Shown here: in pieces, positions 33,311-40,512 of the stretch | Position numbering within the stretch: position 1 is the first letter of the stretch | How the letters are laid out: each line of letters starts with the position of its first letter | Assembly (NCBI RefSeq): GCF_000422265.1 | Contig: NZ_AULL01000012.1 | Coordinates: 62,001-126,000 of the forward strand | DNA: 64,000 nucleotides | Direction of reading: 5' to 3' | DNA from: Kaistella palustris DSM 21579 | Lineage (GTDB): Bacteria; Bacteroidota; Bacteroidia; Flavobacteriales; Weeksellaceae | The notes under the pieces: generated by a model | What the model saw: the letters and a program-made list of their open reading frames with translations, nothing else | Database searches by the model: none | What the model was told of the DNA's origin: nothing | Position numbers and translations under genes: made by a program

Positions 33311-34159
33311 TTAAAAATGAAAAATACGTTTTGCCTGATTGTAAGCACTTTCGAAATTCAAAAGATTTAAGGAATGTTCGATTTTTTCTGCAGACATAAA
33401 ATTGATGACCTGTTCCGTGGGCATATTTCCAACCAGATCATCTTTAGCCATGGGACAGCCGCCAATTCCTTTTATTGCTGAATCAAACCTGCGGCAACCG
33501 TTGCTGTACGCAGCAAATAGCTTTTTGTATGAATCTTCATAACGGTTATGAAAGTGCGCACCGAAATCAATATTCTCATACTTTGGCGGAATTTTTTCAA
33601 AAAGAAGTTCAATTTGAGCGACAGTTCCGGTACCTGTGGTATCTGAAAGCAAAATATTGCGAATGCCGATATCGCTGAAGCGTTGTGCCCACTGATCTAC
33701 ATCTTCCCATTTCCATTGTTCACCATAAGGATTTCCGAAGGCCATTGAAAAATAAATATTAAGTTCGCGGCCGTCCTTTTCCAGCAGTTCAACAATTTTT
33801 TGAATTTCGTTAAAGGCTTCTTCCTGACTTTTATTCGTATTTCTGTGCTGAAAAGTTTCAGAAATTGAAAAGGGAAACCCGAGAATATCGACCTGATCAT
33901 GTTTCAGCGCTTTCTCAGCACCGCGGTAATTGGCCACGATTACGGATAATTTGGTATTCGAAATACCTTTGTCGATCTCGTCGAGCACCGTTCCGGAATC
34001 TGCCATTTGCGGAATTGCTTTCGGTGAGACAAAACTGCCGCAGTCGAGCACATCAAAGCCAACCTCCATCAGGGAATTAATATAGTCGATTTTGCGGTCG
34101 GTAGGTATAAATTCGCCCCAACCCTGCATTGCATCGCGTGGACATTCGGTTAAAAACAT
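33311..34159 (-). CDS. Hydroxymethylglutaryl-CoA lyase
   Basis: HMG-CoA lyase splits HMG-CoA to acetyl-CoA and acetoacetate in leucine degradation. The 282-residue protein is an HMGL/TIM-barrel enzyme: the start ECPRDAMQGW replaces the usual ECPRDG(L/W)Q. The barrel shows DCGSFVSPKAIPQM, LSDTTGTGT, the metal-binding FGAHFHN and the catalytic-cysteine loop GIGGCPMAKDDLVGNMPTEQV. Specificity for HMG-CoA is inferred from the cysteine loop and length; other DRE-TIM lyases cannot be fully excluded. A -7 box TAtaTTTG lies 20 nt upstream. Confidence 0.88.
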   Translation of the reverse strand: MFLTECPRDAMQGWGEFIPTDRKIDYINSLMEVGFDVLDCGSFVSPKAIPQMADSGTVLDEIDKGISNTKLSVIVANYRGAEKALKHDQVDILGFPFSISETFQHRNTNKSQEEAFNEIQKIVELLEKDGRELNIYFSMAFGNPYGEQWKWEDVDQWAQRFSDIGIRNILLSDTTGTGTVAQIELLFEKIPPKYENIDFGAHFHNRYEDSYKKLFAAYSNGCRRFDSAIKGIGGCPMAKDDLVGNMPTEQVINFMSAEKIEHSLNLLNFESAYNQAKRIFHF

Positions 34160-34178
34160 GTGTACTTTTTGACTTTCT

Positions 34179-34186
34179 CAAATATA
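34179..34186 (-). promoter_or_regulatory. -7 promoter box (TAtaTTTG) for the HMG-CoA lyase operon
   Basis: Exact TAnnTTTG match on the minus strand, 19 nt before the ATG at 34159. No TTG is found at 19-nt spacing. Confidence 0.5.
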
Positions 34187-34312
34187 CCAAAAGTTTAAAA
34201 ATAATAGAACCTGAATATAATCCGTAGATTTACAGTTATTTAAAGCTGTTTTAAAGGTTTTGCGATCCGCAAATTATTCATAATTGGTGCCTGTCAACTC
34301 AGCCTAAAATTT

Positions 34313-34320
34313 TAACTTTG
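34313..34320 (+). promoter_or_regulatory. -7 promoter box (TAacTTTG) for pepT
   Basis: Exact TAnnTTTG match, 16 nt before the pepT ATG. Confidence 0.5.
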
Positions 34321-34336
34321 TTAAAAATACTGCTAT

Positions 34337-35596
34337 ATGACTACTATTGACTTTACGCTGGAGTGGAAACTGAAACTGCAGAACCGCTTTTTGAAATATG
34401 TGAAGATTTATTCTACAAGTGATCCAGAAAGCGACGAAACGCCGTCTACACCACAACAGTGGGATATGGCAAATCTGCTTTTTGCGGAATTAAACGATTT
34501 GGGACTCAGCGATGTTTCGATCGATGAAAACGGGTATGTGTACGGTTACGTTCCTTCGAATCTGGAAAATGACGATGAAACCGTTGTTGGTTTCATTTCG
34601 CACTACGATACATCGCCGGATTTTAATGGAGAAGGAGTGAACCCACAGATCTGGGACGATTATGATGGCAAGGATCTTTTGCTGAACAAGGAAACAGGTT
34701 TTACACTTTCGCCGGCCAAATTTAAGTCGATGAAAGATTATGTCGGGAAAACGCTGATCACGACGGACGGAACAACGCTTCTGGGTGCAGACGATAAAGC
34801 CGGTGTGGCCGAAATTGTTACTGCCGCAGAGTTTCTAATGGCTCATCCCGACATTAAACATGGTAAAATTGCTTTGGGCTTTACGCCCGACGAAGAAATT
34901 GGGCGTGGCGCTCATAAGTTTGATGTGGAAAAGTTTGGCGCCGAATGGGCCTATACAATGGATGGCGGTGAAATCGGCGAACTTGAATTTGAAAACTTCA
35001 ATGCTGCCGGAGCGGTAGTAAAAATCCATGGACTGAGTGTGCATCCCGGTTATGCATTTGGTCAAATGGTAAACGCCTCACTTCTGGCTGCCGAGTTTAT
35101 AAAAATGCTGCCGGAAAATGAAACACCTTCTACCACCAAAGGTTTTGAGGGTTTCTATCACCTGACCGATCTAAAATCCGATGTATCTGAAGCGAAGATC
35201 CAATATATAATCCGTGATCACGACAGCGAAAAATTTGACGCGCGAAAACAATTCATGGCGCAGAAAGTCGCAGAATTCAATAAAAAATTTGGTGAAGGAA
35301 CTGCGGAGATCGAGATCAAAGAGCAGTACCGCAACATGAAGCAGCAGTTTGAGGGGAAAATGCATATTATCGATATTGCAGAACAGGCGTTGAAAGATGC
35401 GAATGTGGAACCTAAAATTAAGGCCATACGCGGCGGTACCGATGGTGCGCAGCTTTCTTATATGGGTTTGCCGTGTCCGAATATATTTGCCGGCGGTCTG
35501 AACTTCCACGGACCGTACGAGTATGTTTGTCTGGAATCGATGGAGAAAGCGGTGAAAGTTATTGTAAATATTGCCAAAGCGGTGAAGAAAAGATAG
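34337..35596 (+). CDS. pepT: Peptidase T (tripeptide aminopeptidase, M20 family)
   Basis: PepT removes the N-terminal residue from tripeptides in the cytoplasm using two zinc ions. The 419-residue protein shows the M20B landmarks: GFISHYDTSPDF (metal His and catalytic Asp), LGADDKAGVAEI (bridging Asp), TPDEEIGRGAHKF (catalytic Glu and metal Glu), YTMDGGEIGELEFENFN (metal Asp), and IRGGTDGAQLSYMGLPCPN with the last ligand region near GGLNFHGPYEY. Length matches PepT. It is monocistronic, with its own -7 box and a strong terminator. Confidence 0.96.
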   Translation: MTTIDFTLEWKLKLQNRFLKYVKIYSTSDPESDETPSTPQQWDMANLLFAELNDLGLSDVSIDENGYVYGYVPSNLENDDETVVGFISHYDTSPDFNGEGVNPQIWDDYDGKDLLLNKETGFTLSPAKFKSMKDYVGKTLITTDGTTLLGADDKAGVAEIVTAAEFLMAHPDIKHGKIALGFTPDEEIGRGAHKFDVEKFGAEWAYTMDGGEIGELEFENFNAAGAVVKIHGLSVHPGYAFGQMVNASLLAAEFIKMLPENETPSTTKGFEGFYHLTDLKSDVSEAKIQYIIRDHDSEKFDARKQFMAQKVAEFNKKFGEGTAEIEIKEQYRNMKQQFEGKMHIIDIAEQALKDANVEPKIKAIRGGTDGAQLSYMGLPCPNIFAGGLNFHGPYEYVCLESMEKAVKVIVNIAKAVKKR

Positions 35597-35617
35597 AAGA
35601 AGACTTTCAAGATAATG

Positions 35618-35655
35618 AACCACCTTTCCCAGATTCGGGGAGGTGGTTTTTTTTT
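35618..35655 (+). terminator. Rho-independent terminator after pepT
   Basis: Stem AACCACCT/AGGTGGTT (35618-35625 with 35641-35648), extended by TTCCC/GGGG pairing, followed by a long T-run. Confidence 0.85.
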
Positions 35656-35741
35656 GAGGTTTCTGGGTTTAATGATCAGAAACTGGCTGAAATTATTCCT
35701 GTAAAACATTATAGGTCAACAGGATTTTTAGTTCAGTACAC

Positions 35742-35772
35742 AAAAAAACCACCACATTTCTGTGATGGTTTT
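35742..35772 (-). terminator. Terminator of the tRNA-Asn gene
   Basis: On the minus strand an AAAACCA-CACA hairpin with one mismatch and a four-base loop is followed by a T-run of seven, directly after the tRNA 3' end. Confidence 0.75.
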
Positions 35773-35773
35773 G

Positions 35774-35847
35774 CTCCTCTTCTTGGGCTCGAACCAAGGA
35801 CCCTCTGATTAACAGTCAGATGCTCTAACCAACTGAGCTAAAGAGGA
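35774..35847 (-). tRNA. tRNA-Asn (anticodon GTT)
   Basis: On the minus strand a 74-nt cloverleaf folds with acceptor stem TCCTCTT/AAGAGGA, D arm AGCTCAGTTGGTTAGAGC, anticodon stem TCTGA/TCAGA with loop CTGTTAA (anticodon GTT at 35811-35813), and T arm CTTGG-TTCGAGC-CCAAG. The discriminator base is G and CCA is not encoded. A terminator follows at once, so it is a single-gene unit. Confidence 0.95.
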
Positions 35848-35921
35848 GTGTTGCTCTTTGCTGTAAGCGTTTGCAAATATAAATACTTTTTTATTCCTGC
35901 CAAAATTTATCTGCTAAATTT

Positions 35922-37259
35922 TTAAAATTTTCCTGTAATCCACTTCACGATGTCGTTTCCGAAGATCAGAACCATTAAACCAAGCAGGAAAATAACGCCT
36001 ACCATCTGCGCATTTTCCAAAACTTTCTGCGGAACAGGTTTGCCGGTGATCATTTCCCAAAGTGTAAATACCACATGACCGCCATCCAGACCCGGAATGG
36101 GAATTAAATTTAAGAAGGCAAGCCACACCGAGAACATGGCCGTAAAACTCCAGAAAAATTCCCAGTTTACCGTTTCCGGCATCATCTTGATAATGCCGAT
36201 CGGGCCCGACACTTTTTTGTAACCTTCAGTTTTTGTGTTGAAGATGATCTTAAACTGCTTGATCTGCATTGTAAGAACATCAACGGTTCGCTCCAGACCG
36301 CGTGGTATTGCCTCAGCAAGGGTATATTTTCTGACAACTCTGGTTTTTTCAAGTTCTGCCTGGGCTACTTTCAAGTCGGTTGAAAAACCAAGTTTTCCTT
36401 TCCCGTTAACAAGCGCGTTTACTTTTTCAGGTGTATTGTTTCGTACTATATCCAAAACCACCTCCTTATTTTTATACTCAGAAAGTACATTGCCAAGTTC
36501 ATCAAAGTAACGCACAGGCTGCCCGTTGATGCCGGTAATTTTATCCCCACGCTGTAAACCTGCATCCGTAGCCGGGCTACGTGGGGTTATGCTGTCTATA
36601 ACCACAGGGAATCTTGGACTAAAATAAGCTTTAGCTTCATTTTCTGCTAAAACTTCGGCCACACCATCTTCATTTATTGGGAAGGTAACTTCTTTGCCGT
36701 TTCTTAAAACGGTAGCTTCTGTCGCAAAAAGCATATTTACGGTTGATGTTTCCAAACGCTCCGCCGGTTTTCCGTCGATCTTCAGAATTTTATCGCCATC
36801 CTGCAAGCCCATTTTCTTTCCTGCTGCAGACACGGCTACACCACTTTCGAACTTGGCGTTATCGTGGTAGATCTCACCCTTGAAATAGCTTAAACACGAA
36901 TAAATGGCCCAGGCCAGGAAGAAATTCACCGTCACACCACCCAGCATTATAATGAGTCGCTGCCACGCCGGTTTACTGCGGAACTCCCAAGGTTCTGGAG
37001 GTTTATTCAGCTGCTCGGTATCCATACTTTCATCGACCATACCGGCGATCTTCACATAGCCACCAAACGGCAGCCAGCCAATGCCGTATTCAGTTTCGCC
37101 GATTTTCTTTTTGGCAATCGAAAACCAGGGATCAAAAAAGAGATAAAACTTCTCAACCTTTGTCTTAAAAAGTTTGGCGGGGATAAAATGCCCTAGTTCG
37201 TGCAGAATGACGAGAATTGAGATGCTTAATATAAATTGAAATAATTGAATGAGCGTCAT
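35922..37259 (-). CDS. rseP: Site-2 intramembrane zinc protease RseP
   Basis: RseP cleaves transmembrane substrates, classically anti-sigma factors and leftover signal peptides, in the inner membrane. The 445-residue protein begins with a transmembrane helix that carries the zinc motif HELGH (20-24). The VNFFLAWAIYS helix, two PDZ-like regions (around residues 130-180 and 200-265, with GLQDGDKIL and GLQRGDKITGINGQPV) and the second membrane motif NLIPIPGLDGGHV, whose Asp is the third zinc ligand, follow. Length and order match RseP. It is on the same strand as the tRNA but separated from it by about 75 bp. No sigma/anti-sigma gene is adjacent. Confidence 0.95.
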   Translation of the reverse strand: MTLIQLFQFILSISILVILHELGHFIPAKLFKTKVEKFYLFFDPWFSIAKKKIGETEYGIGWLPFGGYVKIAGMVDESMDTEQLNKPPEPWEFRSKPAWQRLIIMLGGVTVNFFLAWAIYSCLSYFKGEIYHDNAKFESGVAVSAAGKKMGLQDGDKILKIDGKPAERLETSTVNMLFATEATVLRNGKEVTFPINEDGVAEVLAENEAKAYFSPRFPVVIDSITPRSPATDAGLQRGDKITGINGQPVRYFDELGNVLSEYKNKEVVLDIVRNNTPEKVNALVNGKGKLGFSTDLKVAQAELEKTRVVRKYTLAEAIPRGLERTVDVLTMQIKQFKIIFNTKTEGYKKVSGPIGIIKMMPETVNWEFFWSFTAMFSVWLAFLNLIPIPGLDGGHVVFTLWEMITGKPVPQKVLENAQMVGVIFLLGLMVLIFGNDIVKWITGKF

Positions 37260-37320
37260 TGATTTTTATTAAAATTAAAGATGGGCGAAGATACGAATTA
37301 ATAAAATCTTTGCCCCACAA

Positions 37321-37350
37321 AAAAAGGCTCCCGAGTATGGAGAGCCTTAT
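37321..37350 (-). terminator. Terminator after the 37369-37812 gene
   Basis: Stem AAGGCTC/GAGCCTT (37324-37330 with 37342-37348) with an 11-base loop. The A-run to its left on the plus strand is the T-run of the minus-strand transcript. Confidence 0.75.
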
Positions 37351-37368
37351 GCTGTATTCTGCGAAGTT

Positions 37369-37812
37369 CTATAAGTTGAAAGAAACTCCGATACTTCCGT
37401 TGTTACCGGCTTCAAGATAAATTCCAACATTCTGGTTGAAGAAATATCTTACGCCTACGTGCGCACCGAAATAAGTTCCGCTCTTCCCAAGAAGTCCCAG
37501 GTCGATTCCCGGATAAATATCCCAGTTAGATGGAAGTCCTAATGGCTGCTGCAAGTGGAAGTTTAAACGGCCAAACACGCCGAAATCATCATCGTCATAT
37601 TTATCATTATTATGATCGAAGAAGAAGTTTGCACCCGCACCAAGTGAAATGATGTTTGACAAGCCGTAATCGTACGTTGCAGTAATTCCTGTTCCGTAAC
37701 CCCAGCCGTTAAATCCAACCTGGATTTTTTGATCGCCTTTCCCGTTCCATGCCTGACCGAAAGCCATTTGTCCTAAAAAGAACATTGAGCACGCCAATAG
37801 TAGCTTTTTCAT
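37369..37812 (-). CDS. DUF6646-type outer-membrane beta-barrel protein
   Basis: The start at MKKLLLACSMFFLGQM gives 147 residues; a longer frame would start beyond the -7 box at 37855. After the signal peptide (about 1-19) come Gly- and aromatic-rich strands such as KIQVGFNGWGYGTGITATYDYGL, a DHNNDKYDDDD acidic loop that might bind Ca2+, and the ending GVSFNL. The layout matches small outer-membrane barrels (OmpW/DUF6646-like). Function is unknown. It has its own terminator and stands divergent from the omega-amidase gene. Confidence 0.75.
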   Translation of the reverse strand: MKKLLLACSMFFLGQMAFGQAWNGKGDQKIQVGFNGWGYGTGITATYDYGLSNIISLGAGANFFFDHNNDKYDDDDFGVFGRLNFHLQQPLGLPSNWDIYPGIDLGLLGKSGTYFGAHVGVRYFFNQNVGIYLEAGNNGSIGVSFNL

Positions 37813-37854
37813 AATGTTTAATTTTATAGTTTTAATATTATGCCTGCAAACCAT

Positions 37855-37862
37855 CAAAAATA
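37855..37862 (-). promoter_or_regulatory. -7 promoter box (TAttTTTG) for the beta-barrel gene
   Basis: Exact TAnnTTTG match on the minus strand, 42 nt before the ATG at 37812. It supports that start over the one at 37869. Confidence 0.5.
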
Positions 37863-37934
37863 AAGCCAAAGAAAAATGTGCGTACAGAAAAGACTTCGAT
37901 ATTTTGTATATTTAATGACATTTTACAAATAATT

Positions 37935-38696
37935 ATGAATAATAATTTGAAGATTGCCGCACTTAGTTACGATATAATTTGGGCGGATATTGAGGCAAAC
38001 CTGGAAAATATAGTGCACGAAATCAGAAACATAAATGCGGATCTGATTGTGCTGCCAGAGATGTTTGCCACAGGATTTAATATGAAACCCGATGAAATTG
38101 CCGACCGCACTCACCAGGTTTTGAACTGGATGAAAAAATGTGCTGCAGAAAAAAATGTGGCGATTTGTGGCAGCGTTTCAGTGTCCGAAAACGGTCAGTT
38201 TTATAACCGCTTTTATTTTGTAGAGGCCGACGGCATAAATCATCAATACGATAAAAGACACCTTTTTTCATACTCCGGAGAGGATAAGGTGTACACGCAG
38301 GGAAATGAAAGAGTCATCATTAATTTTAAAGGTTGTCGCATTCTGCTTCAGGTTTGTTATGACCTGCGTTTTCCGGTATTTTCCAGAAATTCAGGAGACT
38401 ACGACGCGATCTTATATGTAGCAAATTGGCCGGATTCGCGTATTGATGCGTGGGAAATTCTGTTGCGTGCGCGGGCTGTAGAAAATCAGGCTTATGTTTT
38501 TGGGGTGAACCGAGTCGGCACCGACGGAAATAATCTGAAATATACAGAAAGCACGTTTTGCTTTTTTGCCGATGGAAATATCTGCTCAGCAAAGAACGGC
38601 AATATCATCAACGCGGAATTTAATGCAGAAAAACTTGCGGAATTCCGTAGAAAGTTTCATTTCCTCGACGACAGGGATTCCTTTAAAATACTGTAA
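37935..38696 (+). CDS. Nitrilase-superfamily amidohydrolase (omega-amidase/YafV type)
   Basis: The start is MNNNLKIAALSYD (253 residues). The catalytic triad is complete: E42 in LPEMFATGF, K107 in YDKRHLF and C141 in LLQVCYDLRFPVF, with FGVNRVGTDGN in the last third. The motifs and size match the omega-amidase branch (Nit2/YafV), which hydrolyses 2-oxoglutaramate or 2-oxosuccinamate from glutamine and asparagine transamination. It often links to methionine salvage. It ends 1 nt from the convergent thioredoxin gene of the sulfur operon, and no terminator was seen between them. Confidence 0.9.
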   Translation: MNNNLKIAALSYDIIWADIEANLENIVHEIRNINADLIVLPEMFATGFNMKPDEIADRTHQVLNWMKKCAAEKNVAICGSVSVSENGQFYNRFYFVEADGINHQYDKRHLFSYSGEDKVYTQGNERVIINFKGCRILLQVCYDLRFPVFSRNSGDYDAILYVANWPDSRIDAWEILLRARAVENQAYVFGVNRVGTDGNNLKYTESTFCFFADGNICSAKNGNIINAEFNAEKLAEFRRKFHFLDDRDSFKIL

Positions 38697-38697
38697 T

Positions 38698-39003
38698 TTA
38701 TCGGTTAGCGTAACTTCTCAACAGATCGGTCAGGCGGTTTACATCGTGTACGCCGCTCTCCTTGTACAGCAGTTTACCTTCTTTGAAAACCGCCAGCGTG
38801 GGAACGCCGCGCACTCCATATTCACTGGCAATCGCGGGGAACTGATCGATATCGATCTTTACGATCCGAGCCAAATCGCCAATATTTTCCTTCACGGTAT
38901 TCAGCACAGAGGACTGCACTTTGCACGGACCACACCAAGTGGCAAAAAAATCTATTAAAACCGGGCGTTCGGAGTTTATAAGCTCCTGAAACTTTTGAGA
39001 CAT
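38698..39003 (-). CDS. Thioredoxin
   Basis: The 101-residue thioredoxin has the active-site motif WCGPC (C24 and C27), the cis-proline region GVPTLAVF and normal length. There is no signal peptide, so it is cytoplasmic. It is the last gene of the nine-gene sulfur operon and probably reduces persulfide or disulfide intermediates of the rhodanese enzymes upstream. The 30-nt gap to the preceding gene is the largest in the 3' half of the operon. It does not replace the main thioredoxin of the cell, which is presumably elsewhere. Confidence 0.92.
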   Translation of the reverse strand: MSQKFQELINSERPVLIDFFATWCGPCKVQSSVLNTVKENIGDLARIVKIDIDQFPAIASEYGVRGVPTLAVFKEGKLLYKESGVHDVNRLTDLLRSYANR

Positions 39004-39033
39004 AACATCAATTTTACTGTAAAGTTTTTCACT

Positions 39034-39240
39034 TTACTCATTAATTTTAGGATCATTCTTAAACGGAACTTCGCAGTTGCCTGAAGCACAGCCAAAGCGG
39101 AAAATCCCCATCGCGACAAAATATAGACCGAAAGGAATCAGCCACCAGGTTCTGTCATTTACTGCGATAAGAACAAAGAAAATGCCACCGACCAGATAAA
39201 TGATCCTTCTTAAATTCCAATTTTTTATAAACTTTTCCAT
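39034..39240 (-). CDS. Small two-helix membrane protein with a CxxxxC pair
   Basis: The 68-residue protein has two hydrophobic segments (about 14-25 and 31-46) and a polar tail with FGCASGNCEVPF, a pair of cysteines. It resembles the DUF2892/YgaP-like membrane domain that often accompanies rhodaneses. The gene starts in the stop codon of the rhodanese gene (1-nt overlap) and precedes thioredoxin. The family is only loosely recognised. A role in membrane transfer of sulfane sulfur or cation-dependent gating is speculative. Confidence 0.65.
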   Translation of the reverse strand: MEKFIKNWNLRRIIYLVGGIFFVLIAVNDRTWWLIPFGLYFVAMGIFRFGCASGNCEVPFKNDPKINE

Positions 39241-39548
39241 TATTTCAATTTATTCTGCAGAGCATTCCAGCCGCCGCCATTGTACGCTTCAAAACCTTTC
39301 TGTTTCAAAATTGCCTTCGCAGAGGCGCTGCGCATTCCACTGGCACAGCAGGTGATCACTGGCTTTTTCTTGTCGAGTTTGTTCAGTTCAGAACCAAGAT
39401 TCTGCAGGGGTATATTTTTAGAATTTCCAACGTGACCGCCACTAAATTCTGCAGGCGTTCTTACATCAATTATTTGGGCACCATTTTCTACCAGGGATTT
39501 AAAATCCACCGTACTGAGTCCAAATATTTTTTTTACGGCTTCAAACAT
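39240..39548 (-). CDS. Single-domain rhodanese-like sulfurtransferase
   Basis: The 102-residue rhodanese has the N-terminal IIDVRTPAEFSGGHV segment (27-40) and the active-site loop CASGMR with C68 (preceded by C67). The positive loop fits a GlpE-like thiosulfate/polysulfide acceptor. There is no signal peptide, so it is cytoplasmic. It overlaps the DUF6132 gene by 8 nt and the two-helix gene by 1 nt, so the three are tightly coupled. The sulfur operon has two further rhodanese genes. Confidence 0.9.
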   Translation of the reverse strand: MFEAVKKIFGLSTVDFKSLVENGAQIIDVRTPAEFSGGHVGNSKNIPLQNLGSELNKLDKKKPVITCCASGMRSASAKAILKQKGFEAYNGGGWNALQNKLK

Positions 39549-39750
39549 GATCAGCAGTTTTTGATGTCTGAAACATTGAGAGAACCAGATAACCCATTAC
39601 CATCCCATAAACCGAGGAGTTTAGCGGCTTGGAGGTAATCGCGCAGCTTCCCGTTTCGCAGCCGATAAAGTAATAGTAGCAAAATCCTGCTATGCCGCCC
39701 GCTAAGATTCCGAGCAAACCCAGCCTGTTTTTCTTTATAAACTGTAACAT
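39541..39750 (-). CDS. DUF6132 small membrane protein
   Basis: The 69-residue protein has two hydrophobic helices (about 10-28 and 47-60) with the loop FIGCETGSCAITSKPLNS. The Cys pair and the ITSKP motif are typical of DUF6132, a family found with rhodaneses and sulfur genes in Bacteroidetes. It also echoes the CASGNC loop of the neighbouring two-helix protein, which suggests that both offer a Cys pair at the membrane. Function is unknown. It overlaps the rhodanese gene by 8 nt. Confidence 0.75.
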   Translation of the reverse strand: MLQFIKKNRLGLLGILAGGIAGFCYYYFIGCETGSCAITSKPLNSSVYGMVMGYLVLSMFQTSKTADHV

Positions 39751-39820
39751 TTTTTTATTTATAAGTTACTGAATTACTTTCGTAATGTACTCAGATCCCA
39801 TATCTTTTTCAGCAAATATC

Positions 39821-40135
39821 TTAGCTTTCTTTCGGAGCTACAAGTTCATGCACGACTGTAAACAGGTTTTTATCTGTAACGCCGATGACTTCGTGTTCTA
39901 CATTTACAGGAATTTCATAGGTATCCAAACGCTTGAAATGAAGTTCCCGACCGTCGATCAAAAATCTAATTTCGCCCTCTAAAACCAAAAGCGTAGCAGG
40001 ATTTGGCGCGCGGTGTTTCTTAAGGACCGCATCTTTCCCCAAAGAAATGCAGATGTATTTTACTTTATCGCTTTTTCGGATATAAACCACATTGGGCTTT
40101 TCGGTACTGAATGTTATATTTTCAAGTATATTCAT
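39821..40135 (-). CDS. Cupin-domain protein
   Basis: The 104-residue protein is a small single-domain cupin with the strand order expected of the fold. The segment around KKHRAPNPATLLVLEGEIRFLIDG is the first cupin motif, with H41 in place. The second motif near YEIPVNVEHEVIGV keeps H85. With few other ligands, metal binding is plausible but not assured. It begins within the end of the rhodanese lipoprotein gene (1-nt overlap) and is followed by a 70-nt gap. Its role in the sulfur operon is unknown; cupins of this type occur as cysteine dioxygenase-like enzymes or sensors. Confidence 0.8.
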   Translation of the reverse strand: MNILENITFSTEKPNVVYIRKSDKVKYICISLGKDAVLKKHRAPNPATLLVLEGEIRFLIDGRELHFKRLDTYEIPVNVEHEVIGVTDKNLFTVVHELVAPKES

Positions 40136-40509
40136 TATTTTTCGTTTTTAATGGCTTCTACATTTTTAAGGGTTTTAGCGTTGTACACATTTTCTACGCC
40201 GTTTTTCTTCAGGATTTCAAATGCTTCTCCTGCCTGTTTTCCGCTATTGCAGAAGATGACCACCTGCTTCTGCTTTTTCAGAAAATCAATATTTTCACTA
40301 AGTGCAGCCAATGGAATGTTGATGGCTCCGGCTGCGGTTTTCTCGTTAAACTGTTCAGGAATCCGCACGTCGACCAACGTAGTTTCCGGACTTACGACGA
40401 TTTCCTTCATATCGGCGCGTGGACTTTGAACCATGGGAACTGCGCTGGTACACGAAACCGCAAACGCGGCGATGGCTGCAAACTTCAAATAATTTTTAAC
40501 TGTTTTCAT
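40135..40509 (-). CDS. Rhodanese-domain lipoprotein
   Basis: The 124-residue protein has a lipoprotein signal ending VSC (C20) and a rhodanese domain with LVDVRIPEQF (46-55) and the active-site loop CNSGKQ at C87. It therefore places a sulfur-transfer domain in the periplasm or on the envelope, unlike the cytoplasmic rhodanese of the same operon. It lies 3 nt after the ETHE1-like gene and overlaps the cupin gene by 1 nt. Confidence 0.9.
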   Translation of the reverse strand: MKTVKNYLKFAAIAAFAVSCTSAVPMVQSPRADMKEIVVSPETTLVDVRIPEQFNEKTAAGAINIPLAALSENIDFLKKQKQVVIFCNSGKQAGEAFEILKKNGVENVYNAKTLKNVEAIKNEK

Positions 40510-40512
40510 TTT

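Noticed and set aside
35774-35921. An integration site at the tRNA-Asn gene
   Set aside because: No direct repeat of the tRNA 3' end and no integrase gene was seen nearby; the flanking genes are ordinary.
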